Positions 34,881 to 47,204 of a DNA stretch of 64,000 nt are shown here, one piece after another (position 1 is the stretch's first letter; the number at the start of each line of letters is the position of its first letter). The notes beneath the pieces were generated by a model. It was not told the origin of the DNA, did no database searches, and saw only the letters and a list, made by a program, of their open reading frames with translations. The DNA lies in NCBI GenBank assembly GCA_032622095.1, contig CP136068.1, forward strand, positions 184,950,796 through 185,014,795. Direction: 5' to 3'. The translations under genes and the position numbers were made by a program. Source of the stretch: Siphonodentalium dalli (taxonomy: Eukaryota; Mollusca; Scaphopoda; Gadilida; Siphonodentaliidae).

Positions 34881-35017
34881 AAGACAAATTGATATGGAGT
34901 TTTGTTCACGTACAAGACTTATCGGTATCTGTATCGGATCGGCCGATAATTCTACTGAAAATATCGGCTATCGGCTTTTACCGATAACCCCCGTATCGTT
35001 ACATCACTAATAATGTA

Positions 35018-35665
35018 AGACCGTTTATCGCGCCAGGACCATGTATAACTAAATATTGGTATATACCGATGTACACCACTCATGTGCCCCGTTCTTTGAC
35101 GTTTGTCACTGAATAGCAGTATAGGTGTATGAGTTGCTTTAACGAGAGATGTGGTGGCAGGGTGGTTGTACTGTAGTGTTCCGTGGAATCCGCCCCTCCA
35201 ATTTAACTTTGGTGAAAATATTCAACATTTTGAAATCCCATGCCGTGACACAGCAACAGTTGGAAACTACATACATGTACATGTATATACATGTAGATTG
35301 AAATTGTTGTGACAGTTTGATGTATTTGTGTGGTAGCTCCACTACGTGTCACGTGCGATCATATTAAACATATCCCAATTGAGTCTAAAATTAAATAGCG
35401 TCATGTGACAATTTGAACCAAATAGGTCACCCATTTTCGTACGTGTTTCTCAAGTTCTCCAATTTACCGGCTTACTTTTTTGCAAACAACTTTAGCAGAC
35501 TGTTTACGCAAACTAGAACTACATAATTCAGTCCAAATTTGTTCTTGAAATATACAGATTATCACTATAATTAATGTAGAAAAACTGCAAAAATTCGCAA
35601 ACTACGAGAAAACACAGCTGTATTCGCAGTATCTTGGCCGTATTTGTGTATTATATGTAATAGAT
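35018..35665. other. No feature recognised
   Basis: Between the hAT-like element and the LINE. Contains a short ACATGTACATGTATATACATG palindromic patch near 35271; otherwise nothing seen. Confidence 0.4.
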
Positions 35666-37330
35666 GCAGCTTGACGGAAACTTATCTGCGCATGTCCGTC
35701 AGGCTAGGATGACTTCTCGAGTGAAATGGCAAAACCAGCTCTCCAGCCCTTTCAGTATAGCACAAGGGGTACGCCAAGGAGAAATCCTGTCAACAGCACA
35801 CTATAAAAGGTTTAATAATAATCTCCTGTTACAACTGGAATCAAACTTTAAAGGTGCAACCATCCCCATACGACCTGTGCTGATGATATTGCCCTGATGT
35901 CACACTCCTCAGTAGAAGCGCAACATCAACTTCTCACGAAATAACCGATACAACATTAATGCTGCAAAAAGTGCATGCATCATTTACAATGCCAAGCTGA
36001 CTCGAGATCTTCAAATCTTTGAAAAGAGTATTCCGCAGCCGCTGTTGACAAAACACCTGGGTATCACAAGAAACCAGAAGAGTACCGGTACTGCCAACAT
36101 TGAAGAAAAAATCATTCTTGGCCGACGCACTGCCTATGCACTGATGGGCTCCGGAATGCATGGTCGAACTGGAATCACACAGCTCGTAAAAGCCAAACTA
36201 TGGAAAACCTACGTTGTCCCACGCATCGTCTATGGTCTGGAATCAATCATGCTTACAAATTCACAACTCAGCAAATTAGACACCTTCCAGGATAAAATGC
36301 TCCGACAACTACAGAATCTCCCAACAAGAACTGCCCTGACTGCAGTAAAAGGGCTTCTTGTCATTCCGCCACTATCTGTCATCATTCACAAGAACATGCT
36401 CAACCTGATCCTACGAATTGCACGGTCTCCAGACTCAACAGAACATCAGATAGCTTGTCGCCAACTTGCCGTGAGAGACATCAATGACAATAGCTGGTTC
36501 TCCTATATCAGACGACTTCTAACAGAGTATAACCTCCCTTCAGCTTATTCAATCATTCTACACCCTCCAACAAAGACCGAATGGCGGAATACACTAGACG
36601 AGGCAGTCGCTGCTAAAGTGACAGGAAAATGGAGAAATGACATCTCAGCAAAATCTTCTAGTATGGAGCTGATATAGGAATTCTCTGGAGTAAAGTTCTA
36701 GCTGGTCGACAGAGTGTTCCTCCCAATCGATGATGTCAGGAATATCTGGATGGCTAAGATCAAGGATGAGTTGGGTAAAGGTTGCTTTCAACCAACACAC
36801 TGTTAGTCCTACCTGCCTGACATGCAACCTTGGCCCAGAAGACCGAGAACATGTTATCGCCTCCTGTCCCACCTACCAGAAGGAAAGATCCAGACTCAAA
36901 CAGAAGATCAACAATCTTCTCCCCAGTATAAATCAAGGCCTCCTAGACAACTCAGCAACCTTTACCCAACTCATCCTTGATCTTAGCCATCCAGATATTC
37001 CTGACATCATCGATTGGGAGGAACACTCTGTCGACCAGCTAGAACTTTACTCCAGAGAATTCCTATATCAGCTCCATACTAGAAGATTTGCAGTTCTAAA
37101 AGTCAAAGGGAAAGTTTCACATAGACCACGCAAGACTCGCTCCGAGCTCAAAGTCCCTTAAGTATTCTCTAGGTATAGAAGGCTCTTAACTGACGCCACA
37201 TGTAAATATGTACACAGCTGTATATTCACGGATTCAATTCAATTCGGAGGAATACATTCTACATTCATCCAATACTGGAGTGCCTCGCATAATCAACGGG
37301 GGAATCTCATCCAAAAGAAGAAGAAAAATG
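35666..37330 (+). pseudogene. 5'-truncated LINE: reverse transcriptase end and C-terminal zinc knuckle
   Basis: The first piece includes GVRQGEILSTAHYKRFNNNL and, after a frameshift near 35870, TTCADDIALMSHSS, the A/YADD catalytic box. After a second break near 35940 a long frame (to 36676) reads NINAAKS...KHLGITRNQKSTGTANIEEK...LGRRTAYALMG, typical of non-LTR elements of invertebrates. The terminal frame holds CLTCNLGPEDREHVIASCP, the C-x2-C-x6-H-x4-C knuckle, and ends at 37161. An AAGAAGAAGAAAAA tail at 37315-37328 probably marks the 3' end. The element is truncated upstream of the RT palm and broken by frameshifts and an inverted copy, so it is inactive. Confidence 0.9.
36651..37089. repeat. 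135-bp perfect inverted copy within the LINE
   Basis: 36651-36785 is the exact-looking reverse complement of 36955-37089; both arms are 135 bp with no difference seen. The right arm is in the expected coding orientation (FTQLILDLSHPDIPDIIDWE). The left arm sits where the region between KWRNDIS and the zinc knuckle should be and interrupts the frame. Confidence 0.92.
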
Positions 37331-38165
37331 GCTGCAAATATGGTGCTGGTATGATCCGGAATATATATTCTGAAATCATATTATCAGCATCCCTGTCCCA
37401 AAAAAATATTGTCTCAGAATTTTTATTAAATAAGAATCTCTTGCACATATCTATATAGTATTTCCATGGTAACACAGCGCGAATGTAGTGTCACTGGGGG
37501 CTTGCATGCTTCCCTCATATGTGCCTAGATATGTATAGGCCTACTCGAAAAATGGAGAAAATCGCCCCGTGGAATCACACCCGCTAAGGTAATCCATAAA
37601 GAGTGTTGTTCTCACCTTATAGTACACCGTGGAATCACCCCCACAAAGAGCGTTTGTATCACCTTATATGAGGGGGACCACCCCACCCCCTCTGGCATCT
37701 GGCATCCGGCCTAAAATCGGGGGTGGCATCTGGAATACTCCATAACAGAGGGTGGCATCCGGAATACTATTTATGCCAATTTAACCCATTTATATAACCC
37801 GTTTATAGCTAAACAACGCATCGGTAGTATCAAATGTGCAATTCATTCTATATATGGCCATATACTCAAAGCTAGAATGAAACGTGGGAGTGCTATGCAA
37901 CTATCCCTTTACGTTGCTCCGTGCCGTCTCCATACCACAGCATAAAAACCTTCCATGGGGGAATTCTGGGTCGGGTTTTAGCCTCTTCAATGATATTTTT
38001 GTTTTGAAATTCGCCACACCCAACGATGCCGCCCACCGAGTAACACCGTACCCATTGATGAGGAGGGTTTTTAGCTACGATCATGAAATATTGGTTCAAT
38101 TTGACACAGGCAAACACAAATTCCGCTGTTCCGGGCAGCGTGGTGAACTGAATTCCACCCGGAAC
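37331..38165. other. Intergenic; two ATAAAGAGCGTT repeats
   Basis: Two units of a roughly 60-bp repeat (CCGTGGAATCACCCC... ATAAAGAGTGTT/CAAAGAGCGTTT) at 37565-37665, related to 40715-40895. A GGTGGCATCTGGCATCCGG-like set of direct repeats occurs at 37685-37765. No exon recognised. Confidence 0.5.
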
Positions 38166-38168
38166 GAT

Positions 38169-40483
38169 TAGTCCAGGAGATATTGATCGACCTCTGCACG
38201 CCCCCCCCCCCCAGGACTCAACTTCACCCCACTAATTTTCTTTCTTAATGTCTCCTCTAATTTGTTTCTGTTGTTAACAAGAAAAAAGTGGCCACAGAGA
38301 CTCCAGACAAGATGGCGTCCATCATGACGGCCATTTTTTATATGCACCAGGTTTCTTTGATCACCATTATATCAAAGATGATATAACATGTGGTCTTGTT
38401 TCCGCTCGATTCGTTATGCATTACAAATTAGCCAGAAATCCGACACCAGAATCCAATATGGCGGTCAAGATGGCCACCGGAATGTGACAATATACTATTT
38501 GTCTGACATTTCACCACCTTTCGTTTGTCTCTGTGGGGAAATAGTGGCATCTTGGCGTAAATTTATACATTTGTCGTATAGAAGAGTCATTGGCGAACAC
38601 AAGGGGGCCACAATATACATTCATTGTGGGATATTATTGTCCGATATCAGGTTTTCCCAAATACCGGTATAATAGGTTAAAGCCGAATCAACGCTAATAA
38701 CGCGATGTAATGTTTCGAATCAATGAATTGCCATCATAACAACACCTATGCATATATGTGCAGGAGATACTCGAGCTAGGATTCCTCTTATACCTGAGTT
38801 GAGGAATATTAGCCCAAATCCAAGATGGCGGCCAAAATAGCCACCGGAATAGAAAAATCGCCGAAAATCTCTGATGTTAACATCAGTGAGCGTTATTGTC
38901 ACGACAACTCCATATCTGCTTACTATTGTGAGTTGGGAACACTTAGGCGAAGAACTGTCCTTGTGCCATATCCAAATAAAGGTCTCCCAAATCCAAAATG
39001 TCGCCCACAATGGCGGACAGAATTTGAAGAATTACCGAAATTCCCTCATATTCACATCGTTGAGCATTATTGTCGAGACAATTCCACCGATTCTTACAGT
39101 TGAGTTGGAAATACTGAGGTGAAGTAATTACCTTACATCTCATACAAGATAATGTTTTCCAAATAGAAGATGGCGGCAAAAATGGCGACCAAAATTTGAA
39201 AACATGCCTACATTCATTTACTTTCTTACGATGGGCGTTATTGTTTCGCGATTTCTACCCACCATTACATGTTGATATGGAATATTGATATGAAGTATGT
39301 ATTCATTTGAGGTTGGCAATTGATACTCACAGTCAAGTACATGTAGGCGGTCAAGAAATGTGGGTATATTATGCATTATGGTCTTCTGTGCCTTAGCAGA
39401 AAGGCATCCATCAAATGTCAGGCTTTCAACATTCGAAGCCATATACAGAAGTTTTCCGGGTACGTCAGTGAATTAGATGAGTATGTGAATTGATGAACCA
39501 TATATTGAGAAGTGGATGTTTGGGAAGATCACCAGGTGTACATGTTGTTATCCCCATTAGGTCACCAAAGCTGAAAATACGCAGATAGAGGCCACCACCG
39601 GCATATACATTGTTTGAACAACCGGATTAGTGGGACCTTTCCGCAAAGAAGTTTAGAAAAATGTGTTGGTGTGAGAGATAGATTAATCTGACGAAGAAAC
39701 GGAAACTGGTCCAGATAATGATGAATGTGGCAAATCAGAATGAACTCAGGTACTGTTGTTTTGATTCTTGGAAGTCAAACTATGACTATTCGGCGAACCT
39801 ATCTACGGTTACTGCCATTATGGGTGCTTATAGTGGATGATGGATTTTGAAATGCCACATCACGATGATTAATTGTGGGTTTCCATTCTACCAGAAGGCT
39901 ACGACTTATGAGATGGCTTATATTGTGTACCGTTTTGTCCATCGAAATAATGACAAAAAGTTGAAATTAGTATATATGTGATAATATCGACTTCTTTTCC
40001 ATTTCTGGCCACCAGTTTGGTCGCCATCTTGACTGTGAGAATTTGCCAAACTCATTTGAGTACTTCATATACATTTTCCATATGAACATGTAATTGTGGG
40101 CACAAATCGCGTAACAATAAGGCCCATCGTAAGAAAGTAAAGGAATGTGAGCTTGTTTTCAAATTTCGGCCACCATTTTTGGCCATCTTTGCCGCCATAT
40201 TGGATTCTGGTATCGGATTTTTGGCAAGGGTTGTATATTAGCATAACGAATCGAGCGGAAAACAAGACCGCATGTGATATCATTTTCACTATAACGGCGA
40301 TCAAAGAGACCTGGTGCATATAAAAAAAACGGAGGTCATGATGGACGCCATCTTGTCTGAAGTCTCTGCGGCCACTTTTTTTCTGGTTAACCGAAAAAAA
40401 TTAGAGGAGACATTAAGAAAGAAAATTAGTGGGATGAAGTTGAGTCCTGGTGGAGCAGAGGTAGACCAATATCTCCTGGACTA
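38169..40483. mobile_element. Foldback element with arms of about 300 bp
   Basis: TAGTCCAGGAGATATTGATC at the left is matched by the complement of ACCAATATCTCCTGGACTA at the right; homology continues inward for about 300 bp (38169-38480 versus 40180-40483), including ATTAGAGGAGACATTAAG and GAATCCAATATGGCGG. GAT flanks both ends (or a TA target). The interior repeats a 175-bp-like module with AAGATGGCGGCCAAAAT (about 38822, 38996, 39167) in direct orientation. No transposase recognised. Confidence 0.75.
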
Positions 40484-40486
40484 GAT

Positions 40487-41458
40487 GCCTCAAATTTGAG
40501 CGCCATGTTTACTAAGTTAGATTTTCAAGGTCACAAGTCGAAGTCTCAAAAGCGATCGAGTTATCTCTCATACTATACATTTTGCGTTCACCTCTACACT
40601 ATTGTTGTCATTGTTTCTATTGACGCGGGACTATTGTGAAATGCCGTCTTTCAACGGGTAGGAAAATAAAATTAAATATGTGACAACCATAGTTAAATGC
40701 AATAAAAAAAAACAGTATGTTATACAGTGTAATCACCCCAGCTAAGATAATACATACAGAGCGTTTGTGTCTCACCTCATATTATACATACGGTGGAATC
40801 ACCCCTCGCTAAGGTGATACATAGAGAGCGTTTGTCTCACATTATGTTATACCGTGGAATCACCCCGCTATGGCAATACATAAAGAGCGTTTGTCTCACT
40901 TATGTGTGGAAAATTGAAAAAAAACTGAAATATTATAATGAGTTTGACCAGAATACATAAAACTTGCATGTAGAGATCGGTATTTCGTGCATTTAGTGAC
41001 ATATAACAGCTTCACTTTAACTCGGAGAAAACACATGTATAGTTTACTTAATTTGGTCAAAACAATCCAAGAAAGAATTATCAAATCTATGATTGATACA
41101 GCCCCCAATAATCGCAAATATACAGTGGTCAATACTATAATAAGTTTATTGATAAGATTCTACTATAATAATTGTCTTCAACTCGTTATGTTGGGATATC
41201 AGATTTTATGAAACGAGTTTGATAAATTTGATTCACATCGAGTCGTAGACGGACGGAAAATATAGCCCCCCCCCCCCAATTTGCCTCTTTGTTTTGTGTC
41301 TATTTTCATTGGTGCAATGAAGTTTAACTTTAATGAACAAAACACTCATTTTGCATTGTCTGGTGTTGGTGTCATGCGCGGCTTTTCGAAATTGTATTAA
41401 TCGGCCTGAATCAATGCAAAGACCTGCGGTCATTTTATTGGCGCGTTGCTATGTGATA
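40487..41458. repeat. Intergenic DNA with 59-bp tandem repeat
   Basis: At 40715-40895 a unit ATACATAAAGAGCGTTTGTC with TCACCTTATATTATACCGTG and GAATCACCCCGCTAAGG repeats about three times. The remainder, including a poly-C at 41268-41277, shows nothing I can name. Confidence 0.6.
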
Positions 41459-41863
41459 TCTATTATATATTTTGGGAAATCTGTCTGTGTGAGTGTGTTC
41501 GCGATCGACTCGAAAACGGCCGAGCCGATTTCAATGAAACTTGGTATGTGGGGGTACTTTCGGCCGGGGAATGGCATGGGCCTATTAATTTGCTCGTGCG
41601 ACGTGACATTGACCTTGAAATCGGGTCATTTCAAGGTCGAACGCCCGAGTATCACGGGATTTCGATGAAAATTAGTGTCTGGGGATACTTTCGTATGGGG
41701 AGTGTCGTAAGCCTATTCGTTTGCCCGTGCGACGTAACCTTGACCTTGAAATCGGGTCAATTCAAGGTCAAATCGCGAATTTTGATGGGATTTCGACCTC
41801 ACCTTGACCTTGGCCGAAAAGCAGAGGGGAAACAGCCCGGACGAAGTCGGGTCCACCTGCTAG
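41459..41863 (+). mobile_element. Helitron-type element, family A, left copy
   Basis: Begins TCTATTATATATTTTGGG immediately after an A, and ends GCCCGGACGAAGTCGGGT-CCACCTG-CTAG: a GC-rich hairpin a few bases before a terminal CTAG, the canonical Helitron 3' structure. There are no terminal inverted repeats and no target duplication. Length 405 bp, non-autonomous. Confidence 0.8.
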
Positions 41864-42403
41864 TCTCATATATATTTTGAAGACCTCTGTTTGTCTGTCT
41901 GTCTGTCTGTCTGTATGTCTGTCTGTATGTCATTTATACAAATCTACGATTATCGACCGATCGGGACGAAACTTGGTACGTGTGTGTAGTTTGACCAGGC
42001 GGTCGACGTTGTCGTATTGGCGAGCCCGTGCGGCGCCCACTTCGCGCATGCGCAGACGAGATCTCGGAAACGGGTGGAGCTATCGACTTGAAATTTGGTA
42101 TGTGAATGTATCTTGCCCCGGATACGAATTTTATCGGATCGCCGAGCCCGTGCGACGCCAGCTTCGCGCATGCGCAGACGAGATCTCGGAAACGGGTGGA
42201 GCTATCGACTTGAAATTTGGTATGTGAATGTATCTTGCCCCGGATACGAATTTTATCGGGTCGCCGAGCCCGTGCGACGCCAGGTTCGCGCATGCACAGA
42301 CCAGATCTCGGAAACGGGTAGAGCTATCGACTTGAAATTTGGTTTTTGAATAGCCCGGACAACCTCGGGTTCATCGGCTAGTCTCATATATATTTTGAAG
42401 ACC

Positions 42404-42436
<33 letters not shown>

Positions 42437-42791
42437 TTGTCATTAATACAAATCTACGATTCTCGACCGATCGGGACGAAACTTGGTACGTGTGTGTAGT
42501 TTGACCAGGCGGTGGTCGTTGTCGTATTGTGGAGCCCGTGCGACGCCAGCTTCGCGCATGCGCAGACGAGATCTCGGAAACGGGTGGAGCTATCGACTTG
42601 AAATTTGGTATGTGAATGTATCTTGCCCCGGATACGAATTTTATCGGGTCGCCGAGCCCGTGCGACGCCAGCTTCGCGCATGCGCAGACCAGATCTCGGA
42701 AACGGGTGGAGCTATCGACTTGAAATTTGGTTTTTGAATAGCCCGGACAACGTCGGGCTCATCGGCTAGTCTCATATATATTTTGAAGACC

Positions 42792-42824
<33 letters not shown>

Positions 42825-45800
42825 TTGTCATTAATACAATCTACGATTCTCGACCGATCGGGACGAAACTTGGTACGTGTGTGTAGTTTGACCAGGCGGT
42901 GGACGTTGTCGTATTGGCGAGCCCGTGCGGCGCCCGCTTCGCGCATGCGCAGACGAGATCTCGGAAACGGGTGGAGCTATCGACTTGAAATTTTGTATGT
43001 GAATGCATCTTGCCCCGAATACGAATTTTATCGGGTCGCCGAGCCCATGCGACGCCAGCTTCGCACATGCGCAGACGAGATCTCGGAAACGGGTGGAGCT
43101 ATCGACTTGAAATTGGTTTTTTAATAGCCCGGACAACGTCGGGCTGGGTAGAGCTATCGACTTGAAATTTGATTTTTGAATAGCCCGGACAACGTCGGGC
43201 TCATCGGCCAGTCTCATATATATTTTGAAGACATCTGTTTGTCTGTATGTCTGTATGTCATTTATACAAATCTACGATTCTCGACCGATGGGGACGAAAC
43301 TTGGTACGTGTGTGTAGTTTGACCAGTTGTCGTCGTTGTCGTATTGGCGAGCCCGTGCAGCACATGCGCAGACGAGATCTCGGAAACGGGTGGAGCTATC
43401 GACTTGAAATTTGGCATGTTAATGTATCTTGCCCCGGATACAAATTTTATCGGGTCGCCGAGCCCGTGCGACGCCAGCTTCGCGCATGCGCAGACGAGAT
43501 ATCGGAAACGGGTGGAGCTATCGACTTGAAATTTGGTATGTGAATGTATCTTGCCCCGGATACGAATGTTATCGGGTCGCCGAGCCCGTGCGACGCCAGC
43601 TTCGCGCATGGGCAGACCAGATATCGGAAACGGGTGGAGCTATCGACTTGAAATTTGGTTTTTGAATAGCCCGGACAACGTCGGGCTCATCGGCTAGTCT
43701 CATATATATTTTGAAGACCTCTGTCTGTCTGTCTGTCTGTTTGTTTGTCTGTCATTAATACAAATCTACGATTCTCGACCGATCGGGACGTGTGTGTAGT
43801 TTGACCAGGCGGTGGACGTTGTCGTATTGGCGAGCCCGTGCGGCGCCCGCTTCGCGCATGCGCAGACGAGATCTCGGAAACGGGTGGAGCTATCGACTTG
43901 AAATTTGGTATGTGAATGTATCTTGCCCCGAATACGAATTTTATCGGGTCGCCGAGCCCGTGCGACGCCAGCTTCGCGCATGCGCAGACGAGATCTCGGA
44001 AACGTTGGAGCTATCGACTTGAAATTTGGTTTTTTAATAGCCCGGACAACGTCGGGCTGGGTAGAGCTATCGACTTGAAATTTGATTTTTGAATAGCCCG
44101 GACAACGTCGGGATCATCGGCTAGTCTCATATATATTTTGAAGACCTCTGTTTGTCTGTATGTCTGTATGTCATTTATACAAATCTACGATTCTCGACCG
44201 ATGGGGACGAAACTTGGTACGTGTGTGTAGTTTGACCAGGCGGTCGTCGTTGTCGTATTGGCGAGCCCGTGCGACGCCCGTGCAGCGCATGCGCAGACGA
44301 GATCTCGGAAACGGGTGGAGCTATCGACTTGAAATTGGTATGTTAATGTATCTTGCCCCGGATACGAATTTTATCGGGTCGCCGAGCCCGTGCGACGCCA
44401 GCTTCGCGCATGCGCAGACCAGATCTCGGAAACGGATAGGGCTATCGACTTGAAATTTCGTTTTTGAATAGCCCGGATGAATAACCCGGACAACGTCGGG
44501 CTCATCGGCTAGTCTCATATATATTTTGAAGACCTCTGTCTGTTTGTCTCTATGTCTGTCTGTATGTTTGTCATTTATACAAATCTACGATTCTCGACCG
44601 ATCGGGACCAAACTTGGTACGTGTGTGTAGTTTGACCAGGCGGTGGACGTTGTCGTATTGGCGAGCCCGTGCGGCGCCCGCTTCGCGCATTCGCAGACGA
44701 GATCTCGGAAACGGGTGGAGCTATCGACTTGAAATTTGGTATGTGAATGTATCTTGCCCCGGATACGAATTTTATCGGGTCGCCGAGATCGTGCGACGCC
44801 AGCTTCGCGCATGCGCAGACCAGATCTCGGAAACGGGTAGAGCTATCGACTTGAAATTTCGGGTTGGGTAGAGCTATCGACTTGAAATTTGGTTTTTGAA
44901 TAGCCCGGACAACGTCGGGCTCATCGGCTAGTCTCATATATATTTTGAAGACCTCTGTCTTTATGTTTGTCTGTATGTCATTTATACAAATCTACGATTC
45001 TCGACCGATCGGGACGAAACTTGGTACGTGTGTGTAGTTTGACCAGGCGGTCGTCGATGTCGTATTGGCGAGCCCGTGCGACGCCCGTGCATCGGGTGCG
45101 CAGACGAGATCTCGGAAACGGGTGGAGCTATCGACTTGAAATTTGCTATGTGAATGTATCTTGCCCCGGATACGAATTTTATCGGGTCGCCGAGCCCGTG
45201 CGACGCCATCTTCGCGCATGCGCAGACGAGATCTCGGAAACGGGTGGAGCTATCGACTTGAAATTTGGTATGTGAATGTATCTTGCCCCGGATACGAATT
45301 GTATCGGGTCGCCGAGCCCGTGCGACGCCAGCTTCGCGCATGCGCAGACCAGATCTCGGAAACGGGTGGAGCTATCGACTTTAAATTTGGTTTTTGAATA
45401 GCCCGGACAACGTCGGGCTCATCGGCTAGTCTCATATATATTTTGAAGACCTCTGTCTGTTTGTCTGTTTGTTTGTTTGTCATTTATACAAATCTACGAT
45501 TCTCGACCGATCGGGACGAAACTTGGTACGTGTGTGTAGTTTGACCAGGCGGTGGACGTTGTCGTATTGGCGAGCCCGTGCGGCGCCTGCTTCGCGCATG
45601 CGCAGACGAGATCTCGGAAACGGGTGGAGCTATCGACTTGAAATTTTGTATGTGAATGCATCTTGCCCCGAATACGAATTTTATCGGGTCGCCGAGCCCG
45701 TGCGACGCCAGCTTCGCACATGCGCAGACGAGATCTCGGAAACGGGTGGAGCTATCGACTTGAAATTGGTTTTTTAATAGCCCGGACAACGTCGGGCTGG

Positions 45801-46418
45801 GTAGAGCTATCGACTTGAAATTTGATTTTTGAATAGCCCGGACAACGTCGGGCTCATCGGCTAGTCTCATATATATTTTGAAGACCTCTGTTTGTCTGTA
45901 TGTCTGTATGTCATTTATACAAATCTACGATTCTCGACCGATGGGGACGAAACTTGGTACGTGTGTGTAGTTTGACCAGGCGGTTGTCGTTGTCGTATTC
46001 GCGAGCCCGTGCGACGCCCGTGCAGCGCATGCGCAGATGAGATCTCGGAAACGGGTGGAGCTATCGACTTGAAATTTGCTATGTGAATGTATCTTGCCCC
46101 GGATACGAATTTTATCGGGTCGCCGAGCCCGTTTGACGCCAGCTTCGCGCATGCGCAGACGAGATCTCGGAAACGGGTGGAGCTATCGACTTGAAATTTA
46201 GTATGTGAATGTATCTTGCCCCGGATACGAATTTTATCGGGTCGCCGAGCCCGTGCGACGCCAGGTTCGCGCATGCGCAGACCAGATCTCGGAAACGGGA
46301 AGAGCTATCGACTTGAAATTTGTTTTTTGAATAGCCCGGACAACGTTGGCCTGGGTAGAGCTATCGACTTGAAATTTGGTTTTTGAATAGCCCGGACAAC
46401 GTCGGGCCCATCGGCTAG
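41864..46418 (+). mobile_element. Head-to-tail array of ten Helitron-type units, family B
   Basis: Each unit starts TCTCATATATATTTTGAAGA, runs through a GTCTGTCTGT tract, and ends with the hairpin GCCCGGACAACGTCGGGC, then TCATCGG-CTAG. Unit starts: 41864, 42382, 42770, 43212, 43698, 44125, 44513, 44932, 45430, 45865; lengths 388-554 bp. Junctions are directly CTAG/TCTC with no host base between; one terminus is CCAG. Units differ in the number of an internal roughly 120-bp module (CGAGCCCGTGCGACGCC ... GGAGCTATCGACTTGAAATT). The many open frames here are copies of this module, not genes. Confidence 0.88.
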
Positions 46419-47035
46419 TCTATTATATATTTTGGGAAATCTGTGTGTGTGTGTGGGGGGGGGGGTGTTCGCGATGGACTCGAAAACGGCCAGGCCGATT
46501 TCGATGAAACTTGGTATGTGGGGATACTTTCGGCCGGGGAGTGGCATGGGCCTATTAATTTGCCCGTGCGACGTGACATTGGCCTTGAAATCGGGTCATT
46601 TCAAGATCGAACGCCCGAGTATCGCGGGATTTCGATGAAAATTAGTGTATGGGGATACTTTCGTACGGGAAGTGTCGTCAGCCAATTCGTTTGCCCGTGC
46701 GACGTGACCTTGAAATCGGGTCAATTCAATGTCAAATTGCGAATTTTGATGGGATTTCGACGAAATTTTATACGTGGGGTTACTTTTGTCCACTGAGTGG
46801 TCGTGACCCTGACCTTGACCTTCAAAATGATCAATTCGAGGTTAAATCGGGTAAAACCGGATGGATTTTGACGGGTACTTTTGTCGGGTACTTTTGTCCG
46901 GGCAGTGTTTTGGACGGGTCAAATCGCGACCCCACCTGACCTTGACCTTCAAAATGGACAATTCAAGGTCAATTCGCGCAATTCGCCGAAAAGCTAAGGG
47001 GAAACAGCCCGGACGAAGTCGGGTCCACCTGCTAG
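46419..47035 (+). mobile_element. Helitron-type element, family A, right copy
   Basis: Starts TCTATTATATATTTTGGG directly after the last B-unit CTAG and ends GCCCGGACGAAGTCGGGT-CCACCTG-CTAG, followed by T. It is 617 bp, longer than the left copy. With A before 41459 and T after 47035, the whole composite sits in an AT dinucleotide, as Helitrons do. Confidence 0.8.
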
Positions 47036-47204
47036 TGTATATATATAACTAGTGAGAGATAAAGAAATATGTAATGGCTTTTTAAATAATATAATAAGGA
47101 TTTCATGTGATATGGAGCGCTTATATAATAAGTCTTTCGTGATTCACAATAAACATAAACAATAAACATAAACAATAAACATAAAGCAGATTGTTTTCAA
47201 TATT
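47036..47204. repeat. 3' flank of the fibrinogen-related gene; 13-bp repeats
   Basis: AATAAACATAAAC repeats about three and a half times at 47148-47185. It lies just after the stop codon on the minus strand, presumably in the 3' UTR. No AATAAA signal is seen on the minus strand here. Confidence 0.6.

Larger units (their letters stand above)
30911..35009. mobile_element. 4.1-kb hAT-like element with 8-bp TSD
   Basis: The left end TAGTGATGTACCGATTATCG and the complement of the right end (TAGTGATGTAACGATACG) are terminal inverted repeats with multiple TATCGG words in both subterminal regions. ATAATGTA flanks exactly at 30903-30910 and 35010-35017. Inside are a nested 847-bp element, a large palindrome (33005-34880) and an open stretch at 31820-32278 that I cannot assign. 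No hAT transposase signature was recognised, so it is probably non-autonomous. Confidence 0.9.

Noticed and set aside
41880-46400. Dozens of overlapping arginine-rich open frames on both strands (RRRDLGNGWSYRLEIWYVN-like) that look like a protein family
   Set aside because: They are translations of the same 120-bp Helitron module in several frames and both strands; none has a consistent start, stop or splice site, and their edges follow the repeat units.
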